Assembly: GCA_937902275.1 (NCBI GenBank) | Contig: CALFNW010000170.1 | Location: 1-18,458 of the forward strand | Direction of reading: 5' to 3' | DNA: 18,458 bases | Source: UBA4717 sp002404395 | GTDB taxonomy: Bacteria; Bacillota; Clostridia; Oscillospirales; CAG-272 | Shown here: piece by piece, positions 7,456 through 15,572 of the stretch | Layout: each line of letters begins with the position of its first letter | Position numbering within the stretch: position 1 is the stretch's first letter | The notes under the pieces: generated by a model | Databases searched by the model: none | What the model was told of the DNA's origin: nothing | The model's input: only the letters and a program-made list of their open reading frames with translations | Translations under genes and position numbers: made by a program

Positions 7456-7573
7456 CGATCATAAATCGGTATGCAGAATCAAAAAGCGAAAATTTAAACT
7501 CAGATAGTTAACTATATTCCGAAGCGTTTGTATAAGCATTGGATTTATAAGCTGTATCTTAAATTTTTCCGTC

Positions 7574-8437
7574 TTAAAGCTCTGCAAGTATTTTCTTGAG
7601 TGCGCCGACCGCCGCGGCAAAGGCTTCAGAAGCGTTTTTGTAGACGTTCTCGCGCACTACCGTGGTCTCGCCCTCGCGCTCAAGTCCCGAAAGTCCGTCA
7701 AAGACTTTGAGATGCGGCTCAAGCGTAAGCACAAACTCACCTTTATAATTTTTGTTTATTTCGGAGAGTATTTTCGGAATTTCTCCGTTACCCATGCCTG
7801 CCGGAACGACCGAGCCGTCTGAGTTTAATGCGTCCTTGATATGCATATACGCAAGCTTGTCGCCGAGCATTGAAAAGGCGTGCGGGTAAGGCTCACAGCC
7901 GACCTGAATAAAGTTTGCGGGATCAAATATCACACCGAGTCTGCCGCCGAGCGTTTTATAAATATCAAGACAGCTTTCGGCATCGTCGCCGTATATTCCC
8001 TTTTCGTTCTCATGACACAAAAGCACGCTCTCTGACTCTGCAAGTGCCGTCATTTTCTCAAGGCGAGCCATCACCTCGCCGCGAACTGCCGTTTTATCCT
8101 CTCCCTCGTCGAGATAGAATGAGAACATACGTATACGCGGGCATCCAAGCAGTTTTGCTATGCGTATCACGTGCGCAAGCTTTTCCATATGCGGAGCCAT
8201 GTCATCTTTGATATTGATTTTGCCTATCGGCGAACCGATCGACCAAACCTTTATGCCGGCGGCATCAAACTTCGCTTTGATCTCACGCGCCTTATCCTCA
8301 GTGATATCGGCACAGTTGGTGCCGTCCACGCCGCGCAGTTCGACATACGGGATGCCGTGCTCGCAAAGTGCCTTTATCTGCTCGTCGATCGACTGTGAAT
8401 ACTCGTCGGCAAAAGCGCTGAGTTTAAATTCTGCCAT
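7574..8437 (-). CDS. Sugar phosphate isomerase/epimerase-like TIM-barrel protein (first of two in window)
   Basis: A 287-residue member of the xylose isomerase-like TIM-barrel superfamily (AP endonuclease 2 fold). The expected metal ligands are visible: Glu143 or Glu145 in LLCHENEKG, Asp172 in VIFDPANF, His199 in AYMHIKD and Glu240 in LTLEPH. No signal peptide is present, so it is cytoplasmic. The start at 8437 is chosen because AAAGGA lies about 9 nt upstream and the barrel begins there; an in-frame extension to 8482 lacks a site. It follows a second family member after 78 nt and precedes a strong terminator. Such enzymes isomerise or epimerise sugars, inosose or related compounds; the substrate cannot be assigned from sequence. 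Confidence 0.85.
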   Translation of the reverse strand: MAEFKLSAFADEYSQSIDEQIKALCEHGIPYVELRGVDGTNCADITEDKAREIKAKFDAAGIKVWSIGSPIGKINIKDDMAPHMEKLAHVIRIAKLLGCPRIRMFSFYLDEGEDKTAVRGEVMARLEKMTALAESESVLLCHENEKGIYGDDAESCLDIYKTLGGRLGVIFDPANFIQVGCEPYPHAFSMLGDKLAYMHIKDALNSDGSVVPAGMGNGEIPKILSEINKNYKGEFVLTLEPHLKVFDGLSGLEREGETTVVRENVYKNASEAFAAAVGALKKILAEL

Positions 8438-8515
8438 TTTTCTGAATCCTTTCGGGTTTATCGGGGCGCGGCTTTCGCACACGCCGTTTTTCGTAACTTT
8501 CGGTAATGTTTGAAA

Positions 8516-9307
8516 TTACTTAAGAATATCGCCGTATCTTTCCATAAGGTTATTGTAGCTTCTCTTAACGCTGGTGAAACGGTCTTCAAGATCGGTCTCG
8601 TCCTGTTCGACCATGAGGTACTTGATCTTCTTTTCGAGGCAAGCGTCCATGATCGAATCAAAGTTGAGGTTACCGTCAAGTATCTCGGTAAACTTCTGAA
8701 CATCGCGGACGATCTTCATATCCTTGAGGTGGACGGTATGTATACGTTCACCGTACTGTTTGATAAAGAGCGCCGGGTCATATCCGCCGGACTGTGCCCA
8801 ATAGGTATCGAATACAAGCTTTACATCAGGGTTCTGCTCAAGAAGGTAGACTATATCAAGCTTACCGTTATGACGCGCAAATTCAAAGCGGTGGTTATGG
8901 TAAACGAAAGTTTTGCCGGCAGCTTTGATCTTTTCGATTATAGGTGTAAACTCCGCATGGAATTTATCGTAGGCTTCAAAAGAAACTCCGCTGCAGCCGC
9001 CGGTACCATATATATACAAGCCGCCGATACCGATAGCGTTACAGCCGAATACATTATGATCCGCTATCGCTTTATCGGTATCGTTGCGCAGTGCGTCCGG
9101 GCTCCAATGGGTAAGAACAACCTCAAGTCCGTTTTTATCTGCTTCTTCCTTGATGACTTCGGGTGCTACGTTACCGAGAGCGGAGACCTGGACATATTTG
9201 TAGCCGATATCGGCTACTCTTTCCATGACCATTCTGAAGCATTTTTCGTCTTTCATAAAGGGGTGCAGCGAGTAGAGCTGTACGCCGAGTGCCATTTTTT
9301 CGCTCAT
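8516..9307 (-). CDS. Sugar phosphate isomerase/epimerase-like TIM-barrel protein (second of two, upstream in operon)
   Basis: A 263-residue xylose isomerase-like barrel. Recognisable elements are MALGVQLYSL at the N-terminus, FVYHNHRFEF (134-143), LVFDTYWAQSGG (164-175) with Asp167, HTVHLKDM (190-197) with His193, and YLMVEQDE (230-237) with Glu234. These are the usual metal and substrate positions of inosose dehydratase/isomerase-like proteins. It differs clearly from the other barrel, so this is not a recent duplication. The start at 9307 has GGAGG 5 nt upstream; another ATG at 9319 overlaps that ribosome binding site and is rejected. The pair probably acts in one catabolic route for a sugar, polyol or sugar acid. 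No kinase, dehydrogenase or transporter is nearby to fix the pathway. Confidence 0.85.
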   Translation of the reverse strand: MSEKMALGVQLYSLHPFMKDEKCFRMVMERVADIGYKYVQVSALGNVAPEVIKEEADKNGLEVVLTHWSPDALRNDTDKAIADHNVFGCNAIGIGGLYIYGTGGCSGVSFEAYDKFHAEFTPIIEKIKAAGKTFVYHNHRFEFARHNGKLDIVYLLEQNPDVKLVFDTYWAQSGGYDPALFIKQYGERIHTVHLKDMKIVRDVQKFTEILDGNLNFDSIMDACLEKKIKYLMVEQDETDLEDRFTSVKRSYNNLMERYGDILK

Positions 9308-9485
9308 AATATCCTCCATGCCGCTTATAGCGGTTAAAAATTTGATCGGTGATAATTCAGGCAGTACCGTGCCGATTGCACGAAGTTTGAAAACCTCGAT
9401 TTCCGAAGACTTTATCTTCGCCGCCGAATTTTATTTACTTATCGGCAAGCTCGTTGACTTCACTTGTCAGAAATTATATCTTCGC
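9308..9485 (-). other. Long 5' leader of the isomerase operon
   Basis: About 175 nt lie between the likely start site and the ATG at 9307, with no ORF of note. The minus strand can form several short hairpins, including CGAAGA-TAAAG-TCTTCG (near 9400-9416) and CCGCT-ATA-AGCGG immediately before the ribosome binding site. I do not recognise a known riboswitch class. The hairpin beside the ribosome binding site could modulate translation. Confidence 0.35.
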
Positions 9486-9489
9486 GCTT

Positions 9490-9498
9490 ATTATAGCA
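9490..9498 (-). promoter_or_regulatory. Possible extended -10 promoter of the isomerase operon
   Basis: On the minus strand TGCTATAAT is a perfect extended -10 element (TATAAT at 9490-9495). The -35 region, TTTATT at a 17-bp spacing, is poor, which extended -10 promoters tolerate. A second TATAAT lies at 9473-9478 without a good -35. The element directly abuts the T-tract of the preceding terminator. Confidence 0.45.
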
Positions 9499-9526
9499 AA
9501 AAAACGCCTTAAAATAAAGCGTTTTT
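9498..9526 (-). terminator. A/T-rich terminator hairpin between mutS2 and the isomerase genes
   Basis: AAAAACGC (9500-9507) pairs with GCGTTTTT (9519-9526) over an 11-nt loop. On the minus strand the hairpin ends in seven Ts, a good intrinsic terminator for transcription leaving mutS2; on the plus strand it ends in five Ts. Nothing coding is seen between here and mutS2. Confidence 0.6.
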
Positions 9527-9625
9527 CGAAAATGCGAAATTTTATTATATATTATAAAAATATGCAATTATTATATTGTTTTAAAAATTGAAAAAAGTTC
9601 TTTTCGCAAAACAAAAACGGACACA

Positions 9626-9652
9626 CTGCACGCGGCTGCCCGCCGCGTGCAG
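9626..9652 (-). terminator. GC-rich hairpin downstream of mutS2
   Basis: CTGCACGCGGC (9626-9636) and GCCGCGTGCAG (9642-9652) form a perfect 11-bp stem with a 5-nt loop. On the minus strand the T-run (TTTTT) comes only about 8 nt after the stem, so termination may be imperfect; the A/T hairpin at 9498-9526 could serve as back-up. Confidence 0.6.
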
Positions 9653-9709
9653 AATCAAAATTTGCACCTACCGAATAAACTTGCAAAGTCAGCCTCAGCG
9701 AAATGCCGC

Positions 9710-12112
9710 CTATTTTAAGGTAACGATGGTGACGCCCATATCACCTTCGCCGTAACGCCCGAGCCTGAACTCCTTTACACGCGAATCCTTCTTTAAAAAT
9801 GTCCATACCGCGCTGCGGAGCGCGCCCGTACCTTTACCGTGGATTATCCGCACGGTCTCAATACCTGCGATCTTTGCTTCGTCAAGATACTTATCAAGTC
9901 TGAAGCAACCGTCATCGCCAAGCTCTCCGCGTATATCAAGCTCGTCCTTGAAGTCGCTTCTGACGGCAGTGCGGTATTTCGCGTAAGCGCTCGCTTTTTT
10001 ATCCTGCGGCTTTACGTTTTCTTCATCCTCAAGCATTACGTTTGAGACCTTCGTCTTTACGCTGAGAATACCGGATTTTACGGTCAGTTTGCCGTCGCGA
10101 GAGATATCGGTGACGGTGCCGTGCTTGTTTATATCCACAAGCAGCACTTTGTCGCCGATCTTGAGCGGGCGCGGCAGTACATAGCCCTCAAGCTTACGCT
10201 CGATCACAGGATCGACACGTTCGCCCGTTTCGCGCAGCTTCCGTCTGATATCAGCGCGCGCCGCGTCAAGCTTTTCGGCAAGCTTTTCGCTTTCACGATG
10301 ACGCTTGACCTCCTCAAGCTGATTCATTATATATTCGCTTGAGGCGCGGGCACTGCGGACGATTCCCGCCGCCTGAGTCTGTGCTTTGGCAAGCTGTTTT
10401 TCAGACTCGGCAAGGCGTGAAGTAATGAGCGTTTCACGTTCGGCACGCGTTTTTTCAAACTCGGCGCGTTCGCGTTCAAGCTCCTCAAGCCGCTTGTCAT
10501 ACGCGACTCGCGACTCCTCAAGCTTGCCGATAACGTCCTCAAACCGTTTGTTCTCACTTGAAAGCAATTCTGAGGCACGCGATATGATAGCGTCCGAAAT
10601 TCCGAGGCGTGACGAGATAGCGAAAGCGTTCGACTTGCCGGGTGAACCGATTATCAGCTTATACGTCGGGCGCAGAGTCGCGACATCAAACTCACAGGAA
10701 GCGTTGCAAACACCCTCGGTCTCAAGCGCGAACATCTTCAGCTCGGCGTAGTGGGTCGTAGCCGCGCAAAGTGCGCCGCGCGAGCGGACAAACTCCAGAA
10801 TCGATACGGCAAGTGCCGCACCCTCGACAGGATCGGTGCCGGCGCCGAGCTCATCAAACAGTACAAGACTGTGCGCTCCGACTTCTTTGGTAATATCAAC
10901 AATATTCACCATATGCGCGGAGAAAGTCGAAAGCGATTGTTCTATGCTCTGCTCGTCTCCGATATCGGCAAAAACCGAGTCAAATACACAGATCCGCGAG
11001 CCTTCCGAGCAGGGCAGATGAAGTCCCGACTGCGCCATCAACGCGAACAGACCGAGCGTTTTGAGAGTTACGGTCTTACCTCCGGTATTCGGTCCGGTAA
11101 TCACAAGCGTGTCGATCGGGCGCTTGTCCGCACCGAGCGGCTTGCCGAGCGAGACGCTTACGGGCACGATCGTTTCGGGATTCAAAAGCGGGTGACGCGC
11201 GTTGATAAGGTCGATGCAGCGACCGTAATCGACGATCGGCTCCCGCGCACTCATTCTGAAAGAAAGTTCACTTTTTGAAAAAATGAATGCAAGCAGGTTG
11301 ACTTTATCATAGTTAAGCAAAAGAATATCAGAGATCGCGCTTGCCGCGGCAGACAGCGCGGCAAGTATTCGTTCGATCTCCTTCTGCTCGCGAGTTTCAA
11401 GCACCCTGATATCATTGTTCGCCTCAACGACCGAGACCGGCTCGATAAAGAGAGTCGCACCGGAGGAGGAAGTATCGTGAACAAGACCCTTGATCTCATT
11501 GCGGTACTCTACCTTTACGGGGATAACGAATCTGCCGTTTCGCGTGGTAATGATATTTTCCTGAAGATACTTAGAGCGCGAACCGGTTATAAAATCTCTG
11601 AGACTGTCACGGACGCGGTTATTTGCGGCGCGGATCTTGCGTCGGATGTCAGCTAGTTCTGCACTTGCGGTGTCGGCGATCTCATCCTCGGAGAGGATCG
11701 AAGAATTTATTCGCTCTTCAAGTCCCTTTTCGGGGATAAGTCCCGAAAAGAGCGGCGCAAGGCTGCCCGGCTTGACCTTTGCGGGGTCGGCATATTCGAT
11801 AAGCCCGCGCACAGTGCGAAGCAGACCTGAGATATCAAGTAATTCATGCGCCGACAGCGCCGCGCCCTTGTCAGCGCGCTCAAGTGCGGCGGAAATATCG
11901 TGCACGCCCGAAAACGAAGGCATCCCTTTTACCGCCTGCATATTTTTGGCATCGGTAGTCAGATCAAGCGCACGCTTTACCGCGGACGGCTCGGTTTCCG
12001 GCTCAAGCGCGAGCGCGCGCTCACGCGCCGCGTCGGTCGGAGCACAAGCGGCAAGCAGCTCGCGTATTTTATTGAATTCGAGTGTATTTACGGATTTTTC
12101 AAATCCTTTCAA
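9710..12112 (-). CDS. mutS2: MutS2 endonuclease / ribosome-collision ATPase
   Basis: An 800-residue full-length MutS2 with the MutS core and ABC ATPase but no MutS1 mismatch-reading domain. Landmarks are TLEFNKI near the N-terminus, Walker A TGPNTGGKTVTLK near 340, Walker B LVLFDELGAGTD near 415, a charged coiled-coil (~510-630) and a C-terminal Smr domain with LDIRG and IIHGKGTGALR. In other bacteria MutS2 suppresses recombination or, through Smr, acts on collided ribosomes. The start is uncertain. A GTG at 12124 opens the longest frame but belongs to the conserved part of the 54-bp repeat and has no ribosome binding site. A TTG at 12112 has GGAG six nt upstream and places the conserved TLEF near its usual distance from the N-terminus, so I prefer it. 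Last gene of the recO side of the cluster. Confidence 0.93.
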   Translation of the reverse strand: MKGFEKSVNTLEFNKIRELLAACAPTDAARERALALEPETEPSAVKRALDLTTDAKNMQAVKGMPSFSGVHDISAALERADKGAALSAHELLDISGLLRTVRGLIEYADPAKVKPGSLAPLFSGLIPEKGLEERINSSILSEDEIADTASAELADIRRKIRAANNRVRDSLRDFITGSRSKYLQENIITTRNGRFVIPVKVEYRNEIKGLVHDTSSSGATLFIEPVSVVEANNDIRVLETREQKEIERILAALSAAASAISDILLLNYDKVNLLAFIFSKSELSFRMSAREPIVDYGRCIDLINARHPLLNPETIVPVSVSLGKPLGADKRPIDTLVITGPNTGGKTVTLKTLGLFALMAQSGLHLPCSEGSRICVFDSVFADIGDEQSIEQSLSTFSAHMVNIVDITKEVGAHSLVLFDELGAGTDPVEGAALAVSILEFVRSRGALCAATTHYAELKMFALETEGVCNASCEFDVATLRPTYKLIIGSPGKSNAFAISSRLGISDAIISRASELLSSENKRFEDVIGKLEESRVAYDKRLEELERERAEFEKTRAERETLITSRLAESEKQLAKAQTQAAGIVRSARASSEYIMNQLEEVKRHRESEKLAEKLDAARADIRRKLRETGERVDPVIERKLEGYVLPRPLKIGDKVLLVDINKHGTVTDISRDGKLTVKSGILSVKTKVSNVMLEDEENVKPQDKKASAYAKYRTAVRSDFKDELDIRGELGDDGCFRLDKYLDEAKIAGIETVRIIHGKGTGALRSAVWTFLKKDSRVKEFRLGRYGEGDMGVTIVTLK

Positions 12113-12121
12113 GGTATTCTC

Positions 12122-12175
12122 CACGCCGCCGTAGGCGGCTCATATAATGCAAAAGCGAAGCGCAAAGCTTCACTC
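12122..12175. repeat. Palindromic intergenic repeat, copy 1
   Basis: A 54-bp element with the perfect hairpin GCCGCC-GTA-GGCGGC, the stretch CATATAATGCAAAAGCG, and a second small hairpin of GAAGC and GCTTC arms. It differs from copy 2 at only two positions. Its edge contributes the GTG that opens the longest mutS2 frame. It looks like an interspersed palindromic element rather than a gene-specific site. Confidence 0.85.
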
Positions 12176-12188
12176 ACTCTTCGATGTT

Positions 12189-12242
12189 CACGCCGCCGCA
12201 GGCGGTTCATATAATGCAAAAGCGAAGCGCAAAGCTTCACTC
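12189..12242. repeat. Palindromic intergenic repeat, copy 2
   Basis: Same 54-bp unit, 67 bp from copy 1 (offset start to start), separated by the 13-bp spacer 12176-12188. The hairpin loop is GCA instead of GTA and one stem base differs. The two copies fill nearly all of the gap between recO and mutS2, ending 7 bp before the recO stop codon. Confidence 0.85.
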
Positions 12243-12249
12243 CTTGAGA

Positions 12250-13044
12250 CTATATCTTCGCGGTAAGTTCCTTATATATCTTCAGCGCCGGGAAGGTGGC
12301 TTCAATATGTGCGCTCAAATACTTTTCACAGACCTCGTTAAGCTTTTGCATATCATTTTTATCGGCAAGGCTGAATGAAAAAAGCTTTTTTGCATCGCAA
12401 TAGATTACATATCGCATAGCAGCAAGCACAGCCGGTGAAAGCTTCATCACAACCTCATACTCGGGCAGCTCGTGCGATCTTTTTTCACACGCAGCGCATC
12501 TGAGCGTGCCGTCATAAATACGAAAGCTCGCATCATCGTCCCTCAACTCGTCGTGGCAGACCGAGCAGGCGACAAGCGCGGGTGCAAAGCCGATCAGCGC
12601 TGCAGTGCGAAGTTCAAACGCGGCTTTAACAATTGAAAGCGGCACCTCCGGCGAGCAAAGCTTATGTAATGAATTCAAGGTCAGTGAAAACAACTCTGAC
12701 TGCTCTTCACCTTCGGTAGCGACATATCCGGCAACACTGATTATATACGAAGCCAATGCGAGCGCCTCAGGGCGTTCGCTAACCTCAAAAAAAGTGCGCT
12801 TAAGTGAGGCTTCACGCAATGTATATGCACCGGAAACACCCGATGCGCCGCTTCCCTTTTGCGTCAGTACAAACGACGAATATGAAAGCGGTTTGACAGC
12901 CGAAAGACTGCGGCTTTTCGCACTCGACGCACCGTGCACGAGTGCAGAAAGCTTCCCTCTCTCGGGTGACAGGAGCGTAATATACTTTTTATTATCGTTT
13001 AATTTCGTTTCGCCGATCACCAGCGCGTCAAGTGAGATCTCCAT
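12250..13044 (-). CDS. recO: DNA repair protein RecO
   Basis: A 264-residue RecO, which loads RecA with RecR during recombinational repair of gaps. The N-terminal OB-fold is seen in LDALVIGETKLNDNKKYITL followed by SPERGKLSALVHGAS (residues ~26-40). The C-terminal half has a four-cysteine zinc site, CSVC (160-163) and CAAC (183-186). Start at 13044, where the OB-fold begins; the ribosome binding site is weak (GAAAGAA), and the alternative TTG at 13083 would add 13 residues not typical of the family. It follows era after a 104-nt gap and precedes mutS2 after the two repeats. Standard position in this cluster. Confidence 0.92.
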   Translation of the reverse strand: MEISLDALVIGETKLNDNKKYITLLSPERGKLSALVHGASSAKSRSLSAVKPLSYSSFVLTQKGSGASGVSGAYTLREASLKRTFFEVSERPEALALASYIISVAGYVATEGEEQSELFSLTLNSLHKLCSPEVPLSIVKAAFELRTAALIGFAPALVACSVCHDELRDDDASFRIYDGTLRCAACEKRSHELPEYEVVMKLSPAVLAAMRYVIYCDAKKLFSFSLADKNDMQKLNEVCEKYLSAHIEATFPALKIYKELTAKI

Positions 13045-13092
13045 ATTTTTTCTTTCATCGTACGTTAAAAAGCAGCACACCAATCGGTTTGG

Positions 13093-13114
13093 AAAGCTTC
13101 ATATCCGAAGCTTT
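13093..13114. repeat. Hairpin between era and recO
   Basis: AAAGCTTC and GAAGCTTT flank a 6-nt loop, a perfect 8-bp stem. On the minus strand, the direction of the operon, no U-tract follows, so it is unlikely to terminate transcription and may instead be an RNA-processing or stability hairpin within the era-recO message. Confidence 0.4.
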
Positions 13115-13148
13115 TTATGATTCATAAATGACATTGCACAAATGACAG

Positions 13149-14042
13149 TCAAAGGTCGCTTTCGTTGAAACCGAAATTATGGAGATTCACTACGCTGTCG
13201 CGCCAATTCTCCTTTACCTTGACCCACAGCTCAAGGTGTACCTTGATGCCGAAAAAGGCTTCCATATCCTCGCGTGCGTAAGTGCCGATCTTTTTAAGCG
13301 TCTCGCCCTTATGTCCGATGATGATACCTTTGTGCGAAGCTTTTTCACAATAGATATCGGCACGTATTTTAATAAGCTTCGACGATTCCTCAAATCCCTC
13401 AATTACAACAGCGGTGCCGTGCGGTATTTCGTCATCAAGCGTACGAAGTAGCTTTTCCCTGATAATTTCGGCGGCAAGGCTACGCTCGGGTTGGTCGGTG
13501 ATCATGTCCGCGTCGAAAAACCACTCGCCCTCGGCCATGAATCGGTCGGTCTCTTCAAGCAGGATATCGACGCCCTTTGCGTTTATCGCCGACATCGGCA
13601 CGACGGCGGCAAAGTCGGTAAGTGCGGAATACTCAAGTATCGCTTCGGCAAGGCGGTGCGCGTCTACTGTATCCTCTTTATTTACAACGAGAATGACGGG
13701 TATCTTCCGTGCTTTCAGACTTTCGACGATCGTACGTTCGGTATCCGAAACGTGCTTTGCGGCATCGCAGACGAGGTATGCGGCATCGACTCCGCCGATA
13801 ACGCTGCGAATGCTTTTTACCATATAGTCTCCGAGCTTATTTTTGGAGCTTTTAAGCATACCCGGAGTGTCAATAAATACGTATTGAGTTTCGCCCCTTG
13901 TAAGTATTCCGTTGATCTTTGTGCGCGTAGTCTGCGGCTTGCGCGAGACTATGGCTATCTTTTCACCGAGCAATGCGTTCAAAAGCGTGGATTTTCCGGC
14001 ATTGGGTCTGCCGAGGATCGCAATAAAACCATTCTTTTTCAT
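13149..14042 (-). CDS. era: GTPase Era, 16S rRNA maturation factor
   Basis: A 297-residue Era, which binds the 3' end of 16S rRNA and assists 30S assembly. GTPase motifs: G1 GRPNAGKST (11-19), G2 region TTRTKI, G3 DTPG (58-61), G4 NKED (121-124). A C-terminal KH domain contains GIIIGHKGETLKKIG. The ATG at 14042 is chosen because GGAGG lies about 10 nt upstream; a possible ATG at 14066 would sit before that ribosome binding site and within ybeY. The start overlaps the ybeY stop as ATGA, indicating translational coupling. The family is certain. Confidence 0.96.
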   Translation of the reverse strand: MKKNGFIAILGRPNAGKSTLLNALLGEKIAIVSRKPQTTRTKINGILTRGETQYVFIDTPGMLKSSKNKLGDYMVKSIRSVIGGVDAAYLVCDAAKHVSDTERTIVESLKARKIPVILVVNKEDTVDAHRLAEAILEYSALTDFAAVVPMSAINAKGVDILLEETDRFMAEGEWFFDADMITDQPERSLAAEIIREKLLRTLDDEIPHGTAVVIEGFEESSKLIKIRADIYCEKASHKGIIIGHKGETLKKIGTYAREDMEAFFGIKVHLELWVKVKENWRDSVVNLHNFGFNESDL

Positions 14043-14548
14043 CTTTTCGTTTCCTCCGGATGGCAAACCTTGCGGCTGATCCCCATTATTTCAAGAATTT
14101 CGTCCTGGAGGCGGCGCATTTCAAGCTCGTCCTCCTTTTCGATATGATCGTATCCAAGCAGGTGAAGCATTGAGTGCGCGCACAAAAATGCGACCTCGCG
14201 GACATAGCTGTGACCGTATTCGATCGACTGCGCGCGCGCCCTCTCAAGCGAGAGCACTATATCGCCGAGCAGTACCGGTTCGCCGGAAAACAGTGCGCCG
14301 CCGTAAAGCTCGTCCGGGTCATACTGCGGGAACGAAAGCACGTCCGTCGGCGCGTCGATCCCGCGGAAATCACGGTTTATTTCACGAATTTTATCATCAT
14401 CGGTAAAAGTGACCGATACGGATATAGGATACGCAAGCTCCATAAATTCGCGAGTGGTATCGACCACACCGCGAACAAGCGCGCAGGTGGCGGGAAGCAT
14501 CGGCTCCTTGTCCTGTTCGTTTCTGAACATCACTCTGCTTTTTTTCAT
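14039..14548 (-). CDS. ybeY: Endoribonuclease YbeY, rRNA maturation factor
   Basis: A 169-residue YbeY, a zinc-dependent endoribonuclease for 16S rRNA 3'-end maturation and ribosome quality control. The diagnostic motif is intact: HSMLHLLGYDH with His125, His129 and His135 as metal ligands. The upstream TDVLSFP (68-74) is also a family signature. The start overlaps the phoH stop in ATGA and the stop overlaps the era start in ATGA, so phoH, ybeY and era are translationally coupled, consistent with a shared role in 16S rRNA processing. Confidence 0.95.
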   Translation of the reverse strand: MKKSRVMFRNEQDKEPMLPATCALVRGVVDTTREFMELAYPISVSVTFTDDDKIREINRDFRGIDAPTDVLSFPQYDPDELYGGALFSGEPVLLGDIVLSLERARAQSIEYGHSYVREVAFLCAHSMLHLLGYDHIEKEDELEMRRLQDEILEIMGISRKVCHPEETKR

Positions 14549-15555
14549 TTTGTCAGACTTCCTTTCGAGTCGCTTTCTTTATTTTTCGCATAATAGCGTT
14601 CGTATGAATTGATTATATCCCGCACAAGCTTATGGCGTACGACATCGGTATCGGTAAAACGATGGACAGCTATATCGTCAACGTTTTTCAACACCTCGAC
14701 CGCTTCGGCGAGTCCGCTCTTTTTTCCGGGCGGCAGATCGGTTTGCGTAAGGTCGCCCGTAATAACCGCCTTTGAGCCGAAGCCGAGACGGGTCAGGAAC
14801 ATTTTCATCTGTTCGGGCGTGGTATTCTGAGCTTCATCAAGAATTATAAACGCGTCGTCGAGCGTGCGACCTCTCATGTAAGCAAGCGGCGCGATCTCAA
14901 GCACGCCGCGTTCGGCGTATTTCGCTGCGGTCTCGCTTCCGAGCAGATCATAGAGCGCGTCATAGAGCGGGCGCAGATACGGGTCGATCTTTTCCTGCAG
15001 ATCGCCCGGCAGAAAACCGAGCTTTTCGCCCGCTTCAACCGCAGGACGGGTCAACACTATCCGACTTACCGCTTTGTCGCGCAATGCGCGCACCGCGCAG
15101 GCGACCGCGAGAAAAGTCTTGCCCGTTCCGGCAGGTCCGAGTCCGAATACGACGGTATTGTTTTTTATAGTATTCACATAAGCACGCTGTCCGAGCGTTT
15201 TGGGTTTTATCGGCTTTGCGCGGGCGCTGAGACAGACGACCTCGCCCTCAAAAGCTTTGAGAGCTTCGCCGTTTCGTTTTTTGACGGTTTCGATCACATA
15301 AGCGACCTCGTGCGCATCGGGCTCGCTTCCGTTTTCGATCATTCTGAGCAGACACACCACGGCATCGGCGGCGGCTTCAAGGCTTTCGGAGTTCGGCGCG
15401 TCGATTTCGAGCGCGCTGTCGCCCGACTCGCTCAGGCTTCGATTTTTCAGGGTGACTCCGAAAGCTTTTTCAAGCTCCTCGGCATTTTTATCACAGACTC
15501 CGAACAGCGCGGACAACTCTGCGAGCGTGCGCGTTTTGATTATTCTCTCGGACAT
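14545..15555 (-). CDS. phoH: PhoH-like ATPase
   Basis: A 336-residue PhoH family protein with Walker A GPAGTGKT (140-147) and Walker B FIILDEAQNT (236-245), plus LTRPAVEAGEKLGFLPG (168-184), the most conserved block of the family. It is an RNA-linked P-loop ATPase, often encoded next to ybeY and thought to work in RNA processing. Start at 15555: an AAAGG site lies about 8 nt upstream and the N-terminal residues MSERIIKTRTL align with the family; the longer frame from 15657 would overlap yqfD by over 80 nt. It follows yqfD after 17 nt. The gene for the PgpH-type HD phosphodiesterase that separates phoH and ybeY in Bacillus is absent here. Confidence 0.94.
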   Translation of the reverse strand: MSERIIKTRTLAELSALFGVCDKNAEELEKAFGVTLKNRSLSESGDSALEIDAPNSESLEAAADAVVCLLRMIENGSEPDAHEVAYVIETVKKRNGEALKAFEGEVVCLSARAKPIKPKTLGQRAYVNTIKNNTVVFGLGPAGTGKTFLAVACAVRALRDKAVSRIVLTRPAVEAGEKLGFLPGDLQEKIDPYLRPLYDALYDLLGSETAAKYAERGVLEIAPLAYMRGRTLDDAFIILDEAQNTTPEQMKMFLTRLGFGSKAVITGDLTQTDLPPGKKSGLAEAVEVLKNVDDIAVHRFTDTDVVRHKLVRDIINSYERYYAKNKESDSKGSLTK

Positions 15556-15572
15556 CGGGATTCCTTTCACTT

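Noticed and set aside
8510..9337. Plus-strand ORF of 275 codons opposite the second isomerase
   Set aside because: It is the antisense shadow of a well-supported gene with all catalytic motifs; the translation shows no family signature and no ribosome binding site.
9308..9485. Known riboswitch in the isomerase leader
   Set aside because: Hairpins exist, but none of the conserved cores of common riboswitch classes could be recognised by eye.
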